A stretch of 64,000 nucleotides of DNA, taken from NCBI RefSeq assembly GCF_013137895.1, contig NZ_CP053538.1, positions 4,185,001-4,249,000 on the forward strand. Direction: 5' to 3'. Position 1 is the first letter of the stretch; each line of letters begins with the position of its first letter. The DNA is from Hymenobacter taeanensis. GTDB lineage: Bacteria > Bacteroidota > Bacteroidia > Cytophagales > Hymenobacteraceae. Positions 18,670 through 26,875 of the stretch are shown here, one piece after another. The notes beneath the pieces were generated by a model that saw nothing but the letters and a program-made list of their open reading frames with translations, did not search any database and was not told the DNA's origin. The position numbers and the translations under genes were made by a program.

Positions 18670-19428
18670 ATGCTGACTAAAAGAATCATTCCCTGCCTCG
18701 ATGTGAAGGATGGCCGCACCGTGAAGGGCGTCCGGTTTGAGGGCCTGCGCGATGCCGGCGACCCAGTGGCACTGGCGTCGCGCTACGCTCGCGAAGGTGC
18801 CGATGAGCTGGTGTTTTTGGATATTACCGCCACCAACCAGAAACGGGCTACGCTAGTGGCTCTGGTGCGTGACGTGGCCCGGGAGCTGGATATTCCGTTC
18901 ACCGTGGGCGGCGGTATTGGTACTGTTACGGATGTGGAAGCGCTGCTGCTGAACGGGGCCGACAAAGTCAGCATCAACTCGGCGGCGCTGGCGCGGCCGG
19001 AGCTAATTGACGAGTTGGCTGCCCGGTTCGGAAGCCAGTGCATTGTGGTGGCTGCTGATGCCCGCTACAATGACGCCGATGGCTGGCAGATCTACACCCG
19101 CGCCGGTACTAACAACACCGGCCGCAATGCTGTGGAGTGGTGCCGGGAAGCAGCGGACCGTGGCGCCGGCGAAATCCTGCTGACCTCCATGAGCAACGAC
19201 GGCACCAAGGATGGCTTTGCCCTGGATATCACGGGCGCCGTGAGCCGGGCGGTAACTATTCCGGTGGTGGCCTCGGGCGGGGCTGGCTCCAAGCAGGATT
19301 TCACCAATGTATTCCAGCAGGCCTACGCCGATGCAGGCCTGGCCGCCAGTATCTTCCACTTCGGGGAAATCGGCATCCGGGAGCTGAAAGAGCACCTGCG
19401 CCAGGACGGCATCCCCGTTCGATTATAA
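18670..19428 (+). CDS. hisF: Imidazole glycerol phosphate synthase cyclase subunit HisF
   Basis: Forms imidazole glycerol phosphate and AICAR from PRFAR and ammonia supplied by HisH. A 252-aa TIM barrel beginning [20 protein letters not shown], with Asp in [28 protein letters not shown] and VASGGAGS. All catalytic positions are present. Confidence 0.96.
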   Translation: MLTKRIIPCLDVKDGRTVKGVRFEGLRDAGDPVALASRYAREGADELVFLDITATNQKRATLVALVRDVARELDIPFTVGGGIGTVTDVEALLLNGADKVSINSAALARPELIDELAARFGSQCIVVAADARYNDADGWQIYTRAGTNNTGRNAVEWCREAADRGAGEILLTSMSNDGTKDGFALDITGAVSRAVTIPVVASGGAGSKQDFTNVFQQAYADAGLAASIFHFGEIGIRELKEHLRQDGIPVRL

Positions 19429-19492
19429 TTTTTGAGAGATGAGGTGTTGAAGTGATAGGGTGAAGTGTAGTACTCTCTTAACCTGTCTTTCT

Positions 19493-19524
19493 ATCACCTC
19501 ATCACCTCATCACCTCATCACCTC
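19493..19524 (+). repeat. 8-bp tandem repeat (ATCACCTC x4) between hisF and hisIE
   Basis: Four exact copies of ATCACCTC in a row, then a partial copy. The start of the same spacer (around 19438) has the complementary GATGAGGTG, so the RNA can fold back. Similar CCTCACC/CACTTC text lies before hisA. No protein frame uses it. Confidence 0.85.
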
Positions 19525-19539
19525 ATCATCATAAAATTG

Positions 19540-20178
19540 ATGGATTTCGCCAAAATGCCCGATGGGCTAATACCCGTAATTGTGCAGGATGCTCAGACGG
19601 GGCAGGTGCTGATGTTGGGCTACCAGAACGAGGAAGCCCAGCGCGTAACGACTGAAACGGGCCGCGTCACGTTCTTTTCGCGCTCTAAGCAGCGCCTCTG
19701 GACCAAGGGCGAGACCAGTGGCCATTACCTCACTGTGGTGAGCCAACACCCCGACTGCGACCAGGACGCCCTGCTGATTCGGGCCATTCCGGATGGGCCT
19801 ACCTGCCACCGCGGTACCACCAGTTGCTTCGAGCAGGTTGAGCAGAGGGCTTACCCAACGGCGCCGGTGGGTTTCATTGCCGAGTTAGAGCGCCTGGTGC
19901 AGCGCCGCCAGCAATTCCCCGACGAGGACCCGAAGTCTTACACGGTTTCGCTCTTTAAGAAAGGTATGCCGAAAATCGCCCAAAAAGTGGGAGAGGAGGC
20001 CGTGGAAACCGTTATTGATGCCGTTGGGGGCAACATCGAAGGCCTTAAAGGAGAAGCTGCCGATTTGCTTTACCATTTGGTGGTATTGCTCACGGCATCC
20101 GGCCTGACCCTGGAAGATATTGTGGCGGTGCTGCGTCAGCGCCATACTACTATTTCCGGGGGAGTGCGCCGGGAGTAG
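19540..20178 (+). CDS. hisI: Bifunctional phosphoribosyl-AMP cyclohydrolase / phosphoribosyl-ATP pyrophosphatase HisIE
   Basis: Performs steps 2 and 3 of the pathway. The HisI part (about residues 1-105) has the zinc motif DCDQDALLI and GPTCHRGTTSCF. The HisE part (about 115-212) has SLFKKGMPKIAQKVGEEAVETVIDA and ADLLYHLVVLL, a MazG-like helical fold. A TTG three bases upstream could also start it; the ATG at 19540 is used (212 aa). It is the last gene of the operon, followed by a terminator. Confidence 0.95.
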   Translation: MDFAKMPDGLIPVIVQDAQTGQVLMLGYQNEEAQRVTTETGRVTFFSRSKQRLWTKGETSGHYLTVVSQHPDCDQDALLIRAIPDGPTCHRGTTSCFEQVEQRAYPTAPVGFIAELERLVQRRQQFPDEDPKSYTVSLFKKGMPKIAQKVGEEAVETVIDAVGGNIEGLKGEAADLLYHLVVLLTASGLTLEDIVAVLRQRHTTISGGVRRE

Positions 20179-20211
20179 TGTCGCACCTGATCTAGTGGCC
20201 TACACGCGTTC

Positions 20212-20254
20212 AAACCCGCCGACGGATAGATACAGGTACCCGTCGGCGGGTTTT
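20212..20254 (+). terminator. Terminator of the his operon
   Basis: A perfect 14-bp stem (20212-20225/20240-20253) with a 14-base loop, ending in TTTT. Confidence 0.85.
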
Positions 20255-20316
20255 GTCGTACAGTATACTTTCCTGGGGAAATACGTGCACTTTCGAATCA
20301 TTTTCTAATCTTACCC

Positions 20317-20324
20317 TACCTTGC
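20317..20324 (+). promoter_or_regulatory. Candidate -7 box for the GT2/LAB_N pair
   Basis: TACCTTGC, a near match to TAnnTTTG, 26 bases before the GT2 ATG and just after the his terminator. Confidence 0.4.
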
Positions 20325-20349
20325 GCAGCTAAATGCTTGCCTCGTCTGT

Positions 20350-21108
20350 ATGTCTGATAACGCTGCCTATCTGGCCACGCAAAGTCTCACCGTGCTGGTG
20401 CCGGTGTATAATGAAGAAGAAAGCCTGCAGCAGTTTGCAGTCGAGATGAACAAGTTTCTGGACCAAACGCCCGTGGCTACCACGGTCCTATTTGTGAATG
20501 ATGGCTCCACGGATGGCTCCCTGGCCATTCTGCGCGACATCTGCCGGCAGGATTCGCACTACGAGTTCATCAGTCTCAGTCAGAACCGGGGGCTAAGCAC
20601 GGCCATTAAAGCAGGCATTGACCACTGCCGCACCACGCTGCTGGGCTACATCGACTCCGACATTCAGACCTCACCCCTGGACTTCCTCAAGTTTTTTGAG
20701 TTTTTCCCGCAGTATGATATGGTGAATGGCATTCGGGCTAAGCGCCAGGATACGTTTGTGAAAAAGCTTTCCTCCAAAATTGCCAACGGTGTGCGTCGTA
20801 CGCTCATTAACGATGGCATTCAGGACACCGGTTGCCCGCTCAAGATCATGAAGATTGAGTATGCCCGCCGGATTCCGCTTTTCCACGGCATGCACCGCTT
20901 CCTGGGGGCGCTGGTGCAGCTGCAGGGTGGCAAAGTGCACCAAATGCCCGTGCAGCACTTCCCGCGCTTTGCCGGTACGGCTAAGTACAACCTCTGGAAC
21001 CGTGCCTGGAAGCCGCTGGTGGATACCTTCGGTTTCCGTTGGATCCGGAGCCGCTGGAAGAACTATGAAATTGGGGAGGAACAGCGCGCTACGGCGGCCT
21101 CAGCATAG
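20350..21108 (+). CDS. Family 2 glycosyltransferase (polyprenyl-phosphate sugar synthase type)
   Basis: A 252-aa GT-A glycosyltransferase. Signature parts are VLVPVYNEEESL, FVNDGSTDGS (nucleotide binding), NRGLSTAIKAGID, GYIDSDIQTSP (DxD metal motif) and DTGCPLKIMK. This pattern belongs to DPM1/ArnC-like enzymes that move a sugar from a nucleotide to a polyprenyl phosphate. It lacks the C-terminal membrane helices of ArnC; the adjacent LAB_N membrane protein may supply anchoring. Sugar unknown. Confidence 0.88.
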   Translation: MSDNAAYLATQSLTVLVPVYNEEESLQQFAVEMNKFLDQTPVATTVLFVNDGSTDGSLAILRDICRQDSHYEFISLSQNRGLSTAIKAGIDHCRTTLLGYIDSDIQTSPLDFLKFFEFFPQYDMVNGIRAKRQDTFVKKLSSKIANGVRRTLINDGIQDTGCPLKIMKIEYARRIPLFHGMHRFLGALVQLQGGKVHQMPVQHFPRFAGTAKYNLWNRAWKPLVDTFGFRWIRSRWKNYEIGEEQRATAASA

Positions 21109-21125
21109 CTTAGGCCACGCGCATT

Positions 21126-21776
21126 ATGAGCACCGAAGTGGTTGCCCGTATCATCGGGCTGGTGTCGCAGGGGCTGTTTAGCAGCCGTATTATTCTGCAA
21201 TGGATCAAGAGTGAGCGGGCCAAGCAGGTGCTGGTACCCGCGCTGTTTTGGCAGATCAGCCTGATATCATCCTTCCTGATGATTATCTATGGCATACTCC
21301 GGCACGACCCGGTTATTCTGGGAGCTCAGCTGATCAGTTACGGCATCTACATCCGCAACCTGCAGCTGCTGGGCGAGTGGCGTAAGCTCAATGGCATTTT
21401 TCGGGCCGGGGCGTATGTTTTCCCGCTGGCCACGCTGGTGCTGTTCTTCGTGGGTACGCCTAATTTCAGCTTCCAGCGCATGCTGCACACGCCCATTCCG
21501 GGTGGCTGGCTGGCGCTGGGGGCCGTAGGCCAGGCAGTGTTTCTGCTCCGCTTCGTGTACCAGTGGCTATACTCTGAGCGTAAGGGCGAATCAGTGCTGC
21601 CGTTAGGGTTTTGGGTGGTGAGCCTAGTAGGCTCGTTTCTAGTGCTCATCTACGCCATACTGCGTCACGATGAGGTGCTGATTCTGGGCAACGTACCTGG
21701 TATGGTGGTCTATACCCGCAACATTGTGCTGTTGCGCCGGGAGCAGGCCAGCCAAGGGCAGATGCCGGTGGCCTAG
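21126..21776 (+). CDS. Tandem LAB_N-domain membrane protein
   Basis: A 216-aa membrane protein built of two similar halves. Each has the lipid-A-disaccharide-synthase N-terminal (LAB_N) pattern: residues about 10-85 (FSSRIILQWIKSERAKQVLVP, YGILRHDPVILGAQ, IRNLQLL) and about 130-210 (FLLRFVYQWLYSERKGESVLP, YAILRHDEVLILG, TRNIVLL). LAB_N units are small helical membrane modules found in lipid A genes. It lies 17 bases after the GT2 gene, implying one operon and a shared envelope-lipid role. Confidence 0.88.
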   Translation: MSTEVVARIIGLVSQGLFSSRIILQWIKSERAKQVLVPALFWQISLISSFLMIIYGILRHDPVILGAQLISYGIYIRNLQLLGEWRKLNGIFRAGAYVFPLATLVLFFVGTPNFSFQRMLHTPIPGGWLALGAVGQAVFLLRFVYQWLYSERKGESVLPLGFWVVSLVGSFLVLIYAILRHDEVLILGNVPGMVVYTRNIVLLRREQASQGQMPVA

Positions 21777-21815
21777 CCTATGCGTGCGTACGAGGAATCA
21801 ACATCATTCAAGCAA

Positions 21816-21864
21816 CACCATAGAAAAGGCCCCTCGGTAGTACTGAGGGGCCTTTTCTATGGTG
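21816..21864. terminator. Bidirectional terminator between convergent genes
   Basis: A 20-bp perfect stem (21816-21835/21845-21864) with A-rich and T-rich arms, between the LAB_N gene and the convergent epimerase gene, so it can serve both strands. Confidence 0.85.
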
Positions 21865-21884
21865 TATTGTATATGTTCAGGAGG

Positions 21885-22862
21885 TTACGCCAGTGGGTCC
21901 TGCCCATCCATCCACTCTACAAACTGGCGCAGGCCATCTGTTAGTGAAGTTTTAGGGGCATACCCCAGCAACTGCTGGGCTTTGGTTATATCAGCGTAGG
22001 TGATGTCAACGTCGCCGGCCTGCATGGGCTGAAATGCCAGCTGCGGGGAGTGGCCTACCGCTTCTCCCACGGCCGTAATCAGTTCTATCAGCGTAACGGG
22101 CCGGTTGTTTCCGAGGTTAATGGTTTCATATACGCCCTGGTTATCCAGCAGATACTGTACCCCGCGGGCAATACCATCCACGGTATCCAGCACGAAGGTG
22201 TAGTCGCGGGCGGTAGTACCATCACCGAATACGGGAATAGGCTGCGCCGCTCGCAATAACCGCACGAACTTATGGATGGCGAGGTCGGGGCGTTGGCGGG
22301 GGCCATATACCGTAAAGAAGCGGGCATTCAGCACATCCATCTTATAGAGATGGTGGTAGGTATACGTGAGCTGCTCACCCGCCAGCTTAGATGCGGCGTA
22401 GGGTGAAATGCAGGCCGCCAGCAGGTTTTGCTCTTCCCGGAAGGGTAGCTCCTTGGTATTACCGTACACTGAGGAGGACGAGGCAAAGAACAGCTTCTTG
22501 ATATCTCGCAGCCGCATCCACTCCAGCAGATGCGTTGTCCCGAGTACATTGTTTTCCAGGTAAGCCACGGGCTCCCGCACTGAGGGTCCGACTCCGGCCT
22601 TCGCCGCCAAGTGTACTACTACCTCAATGGGGTCGGCGGGCAGGGCGTCTACCAGGGCATCGAGGCCGTTACGCAGATCTACCTCATGAAAGCTAAAGCG
22701 TGGGTGCGTGAGGCACTGGCCTAGGTTGGTTTGTTTGAGGGTCCGGTCGTAGAACGGATCAAAGTTGTCGAGGCCTACAACGCGGTGCCCATCCTGGAGC
22801 AGCCGCTCGGCGAGGTGCGAGCCAATGAAGCCCGCGCAGCCGGTAACCAGAATGGATGCCAT
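21885..22862 (-). CDS. NAD-dependent epimerase, UDP-glucuronate 4-epimerase type
   Basis: A 325-aa SDR enzyme. The Rossmann motif TGCAGFIGSHLAERL starts at residue 6. The catalytic SSSSVYG and YAASK (Tyr-x3-Lys) follow, with FTVYGPRQRPDLAIHKF and a C-terminal FVEWM. The combination of GPRQRPDLA with this length is typical of UDP-GlcA/UDP-GalA 4-epimerases. The start at 22862 is used because the Rossmann fold begins there; the frame reaches 22946. Neighbouring glycosyltransferases suggest it provides a UDP-uronate donor. Confidence 0.85.
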   Translation of the reverse strand: MASILVTGCAGFIGSHLAERLLQDGHRVVGLDNFDPFYDRTLKQTNLGQCLTHPRFSFHEVDLRNGLDALVDALPADPIEVVVHLAAKAGVGPSVREPVAYLENNVLGTTHLLEWMRLRDIKKLFFASSSSVYGNTKELPFREEQNLLAACISPYAASKLAGEQLTYTYHHLYKMDVLNARFFTVYGPRQRPDLAIHKFVRLLRAAQPIPVFGDGTTARDYTFVLDTVDGIARGVQYLLDNQGVYETINLGNNRPVTLIELITAVGEAVGHSPQLAFQPMQAGDVDITYADITKAQQLLGYAPKTSLTDGLRQFVEWMDGQDPLA

Positions 22863-22909
22863 GCGCAGAAGCGGGGAGAAAGTGAAATCCACGGGTAAAC
22901 CGCGGGGCG

Positions 22910-22917
22910 CAAAGGTA
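22910..22917 (-). promoter_or_regulatory. TAnnTTTG -7 box for the epimerase gene
   Basis: On the minus strand the bases read TACCTTTG, an exact match, 48 bases before the chosen ATG at 22862. This supports the shorter start. Confidence 0.65.
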
Positions 22918-23007
22918 ATGGAATTGCCCAGCTGGCAGTTTTTCACGTATACAATCTCCTATCAGCCCGTTTTCTCTTTCCCCTCATCTGCGGGCTGGCT
23001 ATGCTGT

Positions 23008-23976
23008 ATGCAATCATCTTTATTCTGGTTGGGCTGCCGAGTATTGCCCGTGCTTCTGAGTGGCCTAGGTATGGCGGGTAGTCCTGCTGCAGCCCAAACT
23101 AAGAGCTCTGGTATGACCTCCCGCCCGCCCGTGCGGGCAGTGCTGCAGCCCGTGGTACTAGGCCATGCGGGCTCAGGCTTTTTCACCCCGTTTCTTCCGT
23201 TTAACCCCTTGCCGCCCAGCAGCCTGCGCAGCATCAACCGGGCGCTGCGCCATAAGGCAGCAGGAGTGGAGGTCGATGTTCGGTTGTCTCAGGATGGGGT
23301 ACCCGTACTCTACCACGACCATACTTTGGGCTCGATGACGGATGGGCAGGGGTGCGTAAGTCAAACCTCAGCGGCCGCACTGCAGCGCCAACAGTACCGC
23401 GGGGGGTGGCCCTACGATTGGTTTCAGCGCGAGAAAATCAGCACGTTTGAAACTTTGCTAGGCCAGCTTGCACAGCGGCCGGTTTTTCCCTACCTGCACC
23501 TTGATTTGCACGAAGATGATGCCTGTTCAGCCAACGATACTACTCGCAGCCGCCTACTGGCTCGCCAGCTGGTAACCTTGTTAGGCCAGTACCAGGTACC
23601 ACCAGAGCGAGTCTTGATTTTAACCAACCGGCCCGCTACCCTGGCGTACTTCCGTCGGCTACACCCATCTGTTCCACTGGGGCTCGAATTTACTGATGAG
23701 TTTGAGCAGGGAATGGCTGCCTTGGCTACTACCGATGTGCAGGCTGTAGTACTGCATAAAGATGATGTAACACCCGAGCGGGTAGCGCGCCTGCACCAGA
23801 CCGGCCACCAGGTGGTGGTGTTTGGGGGGCGTTCTGGCAAAGCCATAACCCGGGTGGTAGCGGCCCATCCCGACGCTTACGAGGTAGATAATGTTCGGCG
23901 TTTACTACGGGAGCTTCACCATGAGCAAGGCGTCGCCCCTCAGGTTCTCACCATGACTAAGGCAGATCTTAAATAG
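23008..23976 (+). CDS. Glycerophosphodiester phosphodiesterase family protein
   Basis: A 322-aa predicted exported protein. A signal-like segment ends near residue 29 (SPAAAQ). The GDPD fold follows: VVLGHAGSG in place of the usual AHRG, then GVEVDVRLSQDGVPVLYHD with the catalytic Glu/Asp and His, HLDLHED, and a C-terminal YEVDNVRRL. The first catalytic His is kept (GHAG). Members hydrolyse glycerophosphodiesters to glycerol 3-phosphate and alcohols. The ATG at 23008 is chosen for the signal peptide; the frame is open back to 22765. Confidence 0.85.
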   Translation: MQSSLFWLGCRVLPVLLSGLGMAGSPAAAQTKSSGMTSRPPVRAVLQPVVLGHAGSGFFTPFLPFNPLPPSSLRSINRALRHKAAGVEVDVRLSQDGVPVLYHDHTLGSMTDGQGCVSQTSAAALQRQQYRGGWPYDWFQREKISTFETLLGQLAQRPVFPYLHLDLHEDDACSANDTTRSRLLARQLVTLLGQYQVPPERVLILTNRPATLAYFRRLHPSVPLGLEFTDEFEQGMAALATTDVQAVVLHKDDVTPERVARLHQTGHQVVVFGGRSGKAITRVVAAHPDAYEVDNVRRLLRELHHEQGVAPQVLTMTKADLK

Positions 23977-24027
23977 GTTTAGCATATATCTCGCCAATTT
24001 ATTGCCAACACAGTAACACGTTAATTT

Positions 24028-25746
24028 ATGCAGCAAGAAAGCACCCGGCCTCTGCGCCTTCGTGCCTGGGGGCGGTGGGTATCCGTCGTAGTCGTTTGTA
24101 TTACAAGTTTCTTTGTGCACGGCGGGGCACCCGCAGTCAGCCTGATGGAGGCGCGCAATTTTGTAGCGGCCCGTGAAATGGTAGCCGGCGGCTCTTGGTT
24201 AATCCCGACTATGAACGGGGAGCTCCGCCTTGCCAAACCGCCGGTACCCACTTGGGCTGTAGCAGGGCTGCAGAAAGTAGTAGGCCCTACAGAAAACCTG
24301 GCGCTGCTTCGGCTTCCCGCCGCATTGGCCGCTACCTTACTGGTGCTGTTTTTTTGGGGACTCGTACGTGAATTAACCCGTCACCAGTCTGGTGATGCTG
24401 ATGATCCAGGTCGGACTGCCTGGCTGGGCGCTTTAGTGCTGGCTAGCAGCTTACTGGTTATTACCACCGGGCGAGAGGGCCAATGGGATATTTTCGCTGT
24501 TAGCCTAATGGTAGGGGCCCTTTGGCTTATGGTGAAGGGCTGGCAGCACGTTGGCCATGCTTCATGGGCGTGGCTCGCGGCGGCTGGAGTAGTAGGGGGG
24601 CTGTCGTTACTGAGTAAAGGCCCCGTGGCTCTGTACACCGTTTTTTTTCCGTTTCTGTTAATATACTTCGTCGGTTATCCTAAGCATCGGCAACAAGTAC
24701 GCCGTCGTATTGCGGGCACGGTACTAGGGGCAGGCTTGCTGTTAATGATTGGCTGCAGCTGGCCCTTGTATATTTATCAGCACGTTGCGCCGGCCGCTAT
24801 AATGGTAGCGCGCACAGAAATATCTTCCTGGGGAGAGCGGCATGTGAAACCCGTGTGGTTTTACGCACCTTTTGCGGCTTTCACAGGGATTTGGGCTCTG
24901 GTGGCGTTGTCTTCCCTGGTGTGGCCTTATGCCCGGCCTCGGGTGCAGCGGTATATTCCGTATCTGCTAGCCTTGGGGTGGGCGTTGCTAGCACTACTAT
25001 TGCTCAGTCTGGTTCCGGAGAAGAAAGAGCGTTATATGCTGCCGTTAATGCCGCCACTAGCCTTACTAGTTGCTGGTATGCTTCGGTTCTGGGAAGAAGC
25101 CGTCGCAACAAAACAGGCAACTCGTTCTGACCAATGGGTACTGCGGGCCTGGGGAGTTATTCTGCTGGTGGTATGCCTGGCCGTACCGGTGTTTATGCTG
25201 ATTATACATCTCCCTGGTACCAAGGGTCCCCGGTTGTGGGCGGCCTTGGTTGTGTTTGGGTTGCTCGGGGTGTATGTACTACGGCAGGTGGTACGCTTAC
25301 CTCGGCCTACGGCTCTCACAGGAGCCTCCTTAACGGGCATGGCGGCTCTGCTAGTGCTGTTGCTGCCGTTCTATCCTTTATGGGAGCGGCGCCGCGACAA
25401 TGCTGGCCTGCGTCAGATGCGGGATATCCGGCGGCATGTGGCGTTACAACGTATCCCGTGGTATAGTCTCGATACCTTACACGTTAAACAAGTATGGGCA
25501 GCAGGTAGGGCAGTCCCTATTTGGCACTTGCCCGCAACCGCTATCAGTGCACCTACTACTCAGGGGAGGCTATCTGAACCCGTGGCAGTGTTTTCAGCAG
25601 CCCCCTTAATCCCTCGTTTGCCCTTAGTTTGGCGCAGGGCAGGCTATAGCATCACCCAAGCTGACAGCTTTTATTTGGGTGGCAAAAAGGAGTCAGGGTA
25701 TTGGTACGTCGGTATTCTTGCTAGAAATGCACAAAACACGCATTAA
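24028..25746 (+). CDS. ArnT-like family 39 glycosyltransferase
   Basis: A 572-aa membrane protein with about 11 hydrophobic segments. Near the N-terminus VSLMEARNFVAAREM and NGELRLAKPPVPTW give the ArnT/PMT pattern: an acidic catalytic residue in the first periplasmic loop and the KPP motif. ArnT enzymes move a sugar from undecaprenyl phosphate onto lipid A or other periplasmic acceptors. The GT2 at 20350 could make its lipid-linked donor. Slightly lower GC than neighbours by eye. Followed by a terminator. Confidence 0.88.
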   Translation: MQQESTRPLRLRAWGRWVSVVVVCITSFFVHGGAPAVSLMEARNFVAAREMVAGGSWLIPTMNGELRLAKPPVPTWAVAGLQKVVGPTENLALLRLPAALAATLLVLFFWGLVRELTRHQSGDADDPGRTAWLGALVLASSLLVITTGREGQWDIFAVSLMVGALWLMVKGWQHVGHASWAWLAAAGVVGGLSLLSKGPVALYTVFFPFLLIYFVGYPKHRQQVRRRIAGTVLGAGLLLMIGCSWPLYIYQHVAPAAIMVARTEISSWGERHVKPVWFYAPFAAFTGIWALVALSSLVWPYARPRVQRYIPYLLALGWALLALLLLSLVPEKKERYMLPLMPPLALLVAGMLRFWEEAVATKQATRSDQWVLRAWGVILLVVCLAVPVFMLIIHLPGTKGPRLWAALVVFGLLGVYVLRQVVRLPRPTALTGASLTGMAALLVLLLPFYPLWERRRDNAGLRQMRDIRRHVALQRIPWYSLDTLHVKQVWAAGRAVPIWHLPATAISAPTTQGRLSEPVAVFSAAPLIPRLPLVWRRAGYSITQADSFYLGGKKESGYWYVGILARNAQNTH

Positions 25747-25806
25747 CATAATGTAAAAACAGAATAAAGTAAATTTTCCTTCCGTGTAGGAGTAGGGGTT
25801 CCCAAA

Positions 25807-25845
25807 AACAAGGGCCGCGCTTAATCCCGCGGCCCTTGTTATGTT
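25807..25845. terminator. Bidirectional terminator
   Basis: A perfect 13-bp stem (25807-25819/25828-25840) between convergent genes, with A-rich sequence before and T-rich after. Confidence 0.8.
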
Positions 25846-25846
25846 T

Positions 25847-26875
25847 CTAACGTAGTTGCCGCCTTATCTTATCAAGCAGTGCGCTCACTAGTATTAAGTC
25901 TTCTGCATCCTCAATAACCATCTGAGTGTCTAGGCCAGGGCCACTAATACTAATGCTGTAACCAGAGCTAGGTGTAGTACCTGCATACTTCGTCGCAGGC
26001 GGTGATTCTACACGGCTGCCTGATGTTGCAGGGCTTTGTGAAGTGCTAGGTGTTACGGGCGCAGCGGATGAGACTGAAGGAGCCGAAATGTCCCTTGGCT
26101 TCTGTATAGCGTCGGCAGCAACAGCTGACGGTACATAGTTTCCGTTAAACTTATCGTTTGTACCAGTTATTTCTTCAGAGGTATCGTCAAGGTCTTCCGT
26201 GTCAAGGCCAAACAGGCTGGATACGGGATCTACACCTTGTTGAGGGGGTACATAAGCGGGGGAAGGTGATATACCCAAAGTATTAGTATCCGGCGGTGTC
26301 CTAGTGTCACTGGTAGCAGGAGATGATACAGAACTCTTAAATAGATTAAGGGGCATCTCTGATTTGCTTAACTCTTTGCGAGGGCCCTGTTGAGCGTCAA
26401 GCTGATCTATATCAACAATAATGTTTCTCTCATCTAAAATAGAGACCATTCTCGCTCCGTCAATAAAAGCCTTGGCTACGCCTTGAGCATTGATTTCCTC
26501 AACACCGAACTCCCGTAATAACATCACATCGAGCATATGCACGGGTAGTTCACGATTACGAAACTTCCGGCATATCTGAGTGAATAGTGGGGGATGTAGA
26601 AAGGCCTCCCGATGGTAGATTCTTTCTTCCTGTTTGTCATAAGCATGTTTTATGCGTCTAAATAGGTTTGTAGTAGTGAGCAACTCCCGCTTACTGGTTA
26701 ATAGCCCAAACTTTACAGCAGATCCTATAATTGCCTTAAAAGAGCCGCTAACCTTTCTATTGAGTTTGCGTGCTGCTGTTTCAATAGCACATTTGCCACC
26801 AGTGTCATCAACGACTTCGGCTACTTCCCAGGCACTGGTATAACTGGTGCGTGGATAATCTATGGTTTTTGGCAT
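25847..26875 (-). CDS. DUF5343-like protein of unknown function
   Basis: A 342-aa cytoplasmic protein. The N-terminal half looks like a winged-helix module (AWEVAEVVDDTGGKCAIETAARKLNR, FKAIIGSAVKFGLL, then a helical stretch LFTQICRKFRNRELPVHMLDVML), resembling DUF5343. A long Ser/Thr/Pro-rich linker spans about residues 175-300. The C-terminal tail VIEDAEDLILVSALLDKIRRQL is helical. The start at 26875 (MPKTIDYP) is preferred over 26947. It is AT-richer than its neighbours and next to 1.4 kb of gene-free DNA, suggesting acquired DNA. Function unknown. Confidence 0.6.
   Translation of the reverse strand: MPKTIDYPRTSYTSAWEVAEVVDDTGGKCAIETAARKLNRKVSGSFKAIIGSAVKFGLLTSKRELLTTTNLFRRIKHAYDKQEERIYHREAFLHPPLFTQICRKFRNRELPVHMLDVMLLREFGVEEINAQGVAKAFIDGARMVSILDERNIIVDIDQLDAQQGPRKELSKSEMPLNLFKSSVSSPATSDTRTPPDTNTLGISPSPAYVPPQQGVDPVSSLFGLDTEDLDDTSEEITGTNDKFNGNYVPSAVAADAIQKPRDISAPSVSSAAPVTPSTSQSPATSGSRVESPPATKYAGTTPSSGYSISISGPGLDTQMVIEDAEDLILVSALLDKIRRQLR

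Noticed and set aside
19493..19524. CRISPR-like array
   Set aside because: The units are 8 bp with no spacers; this is a simple tandem repeat.
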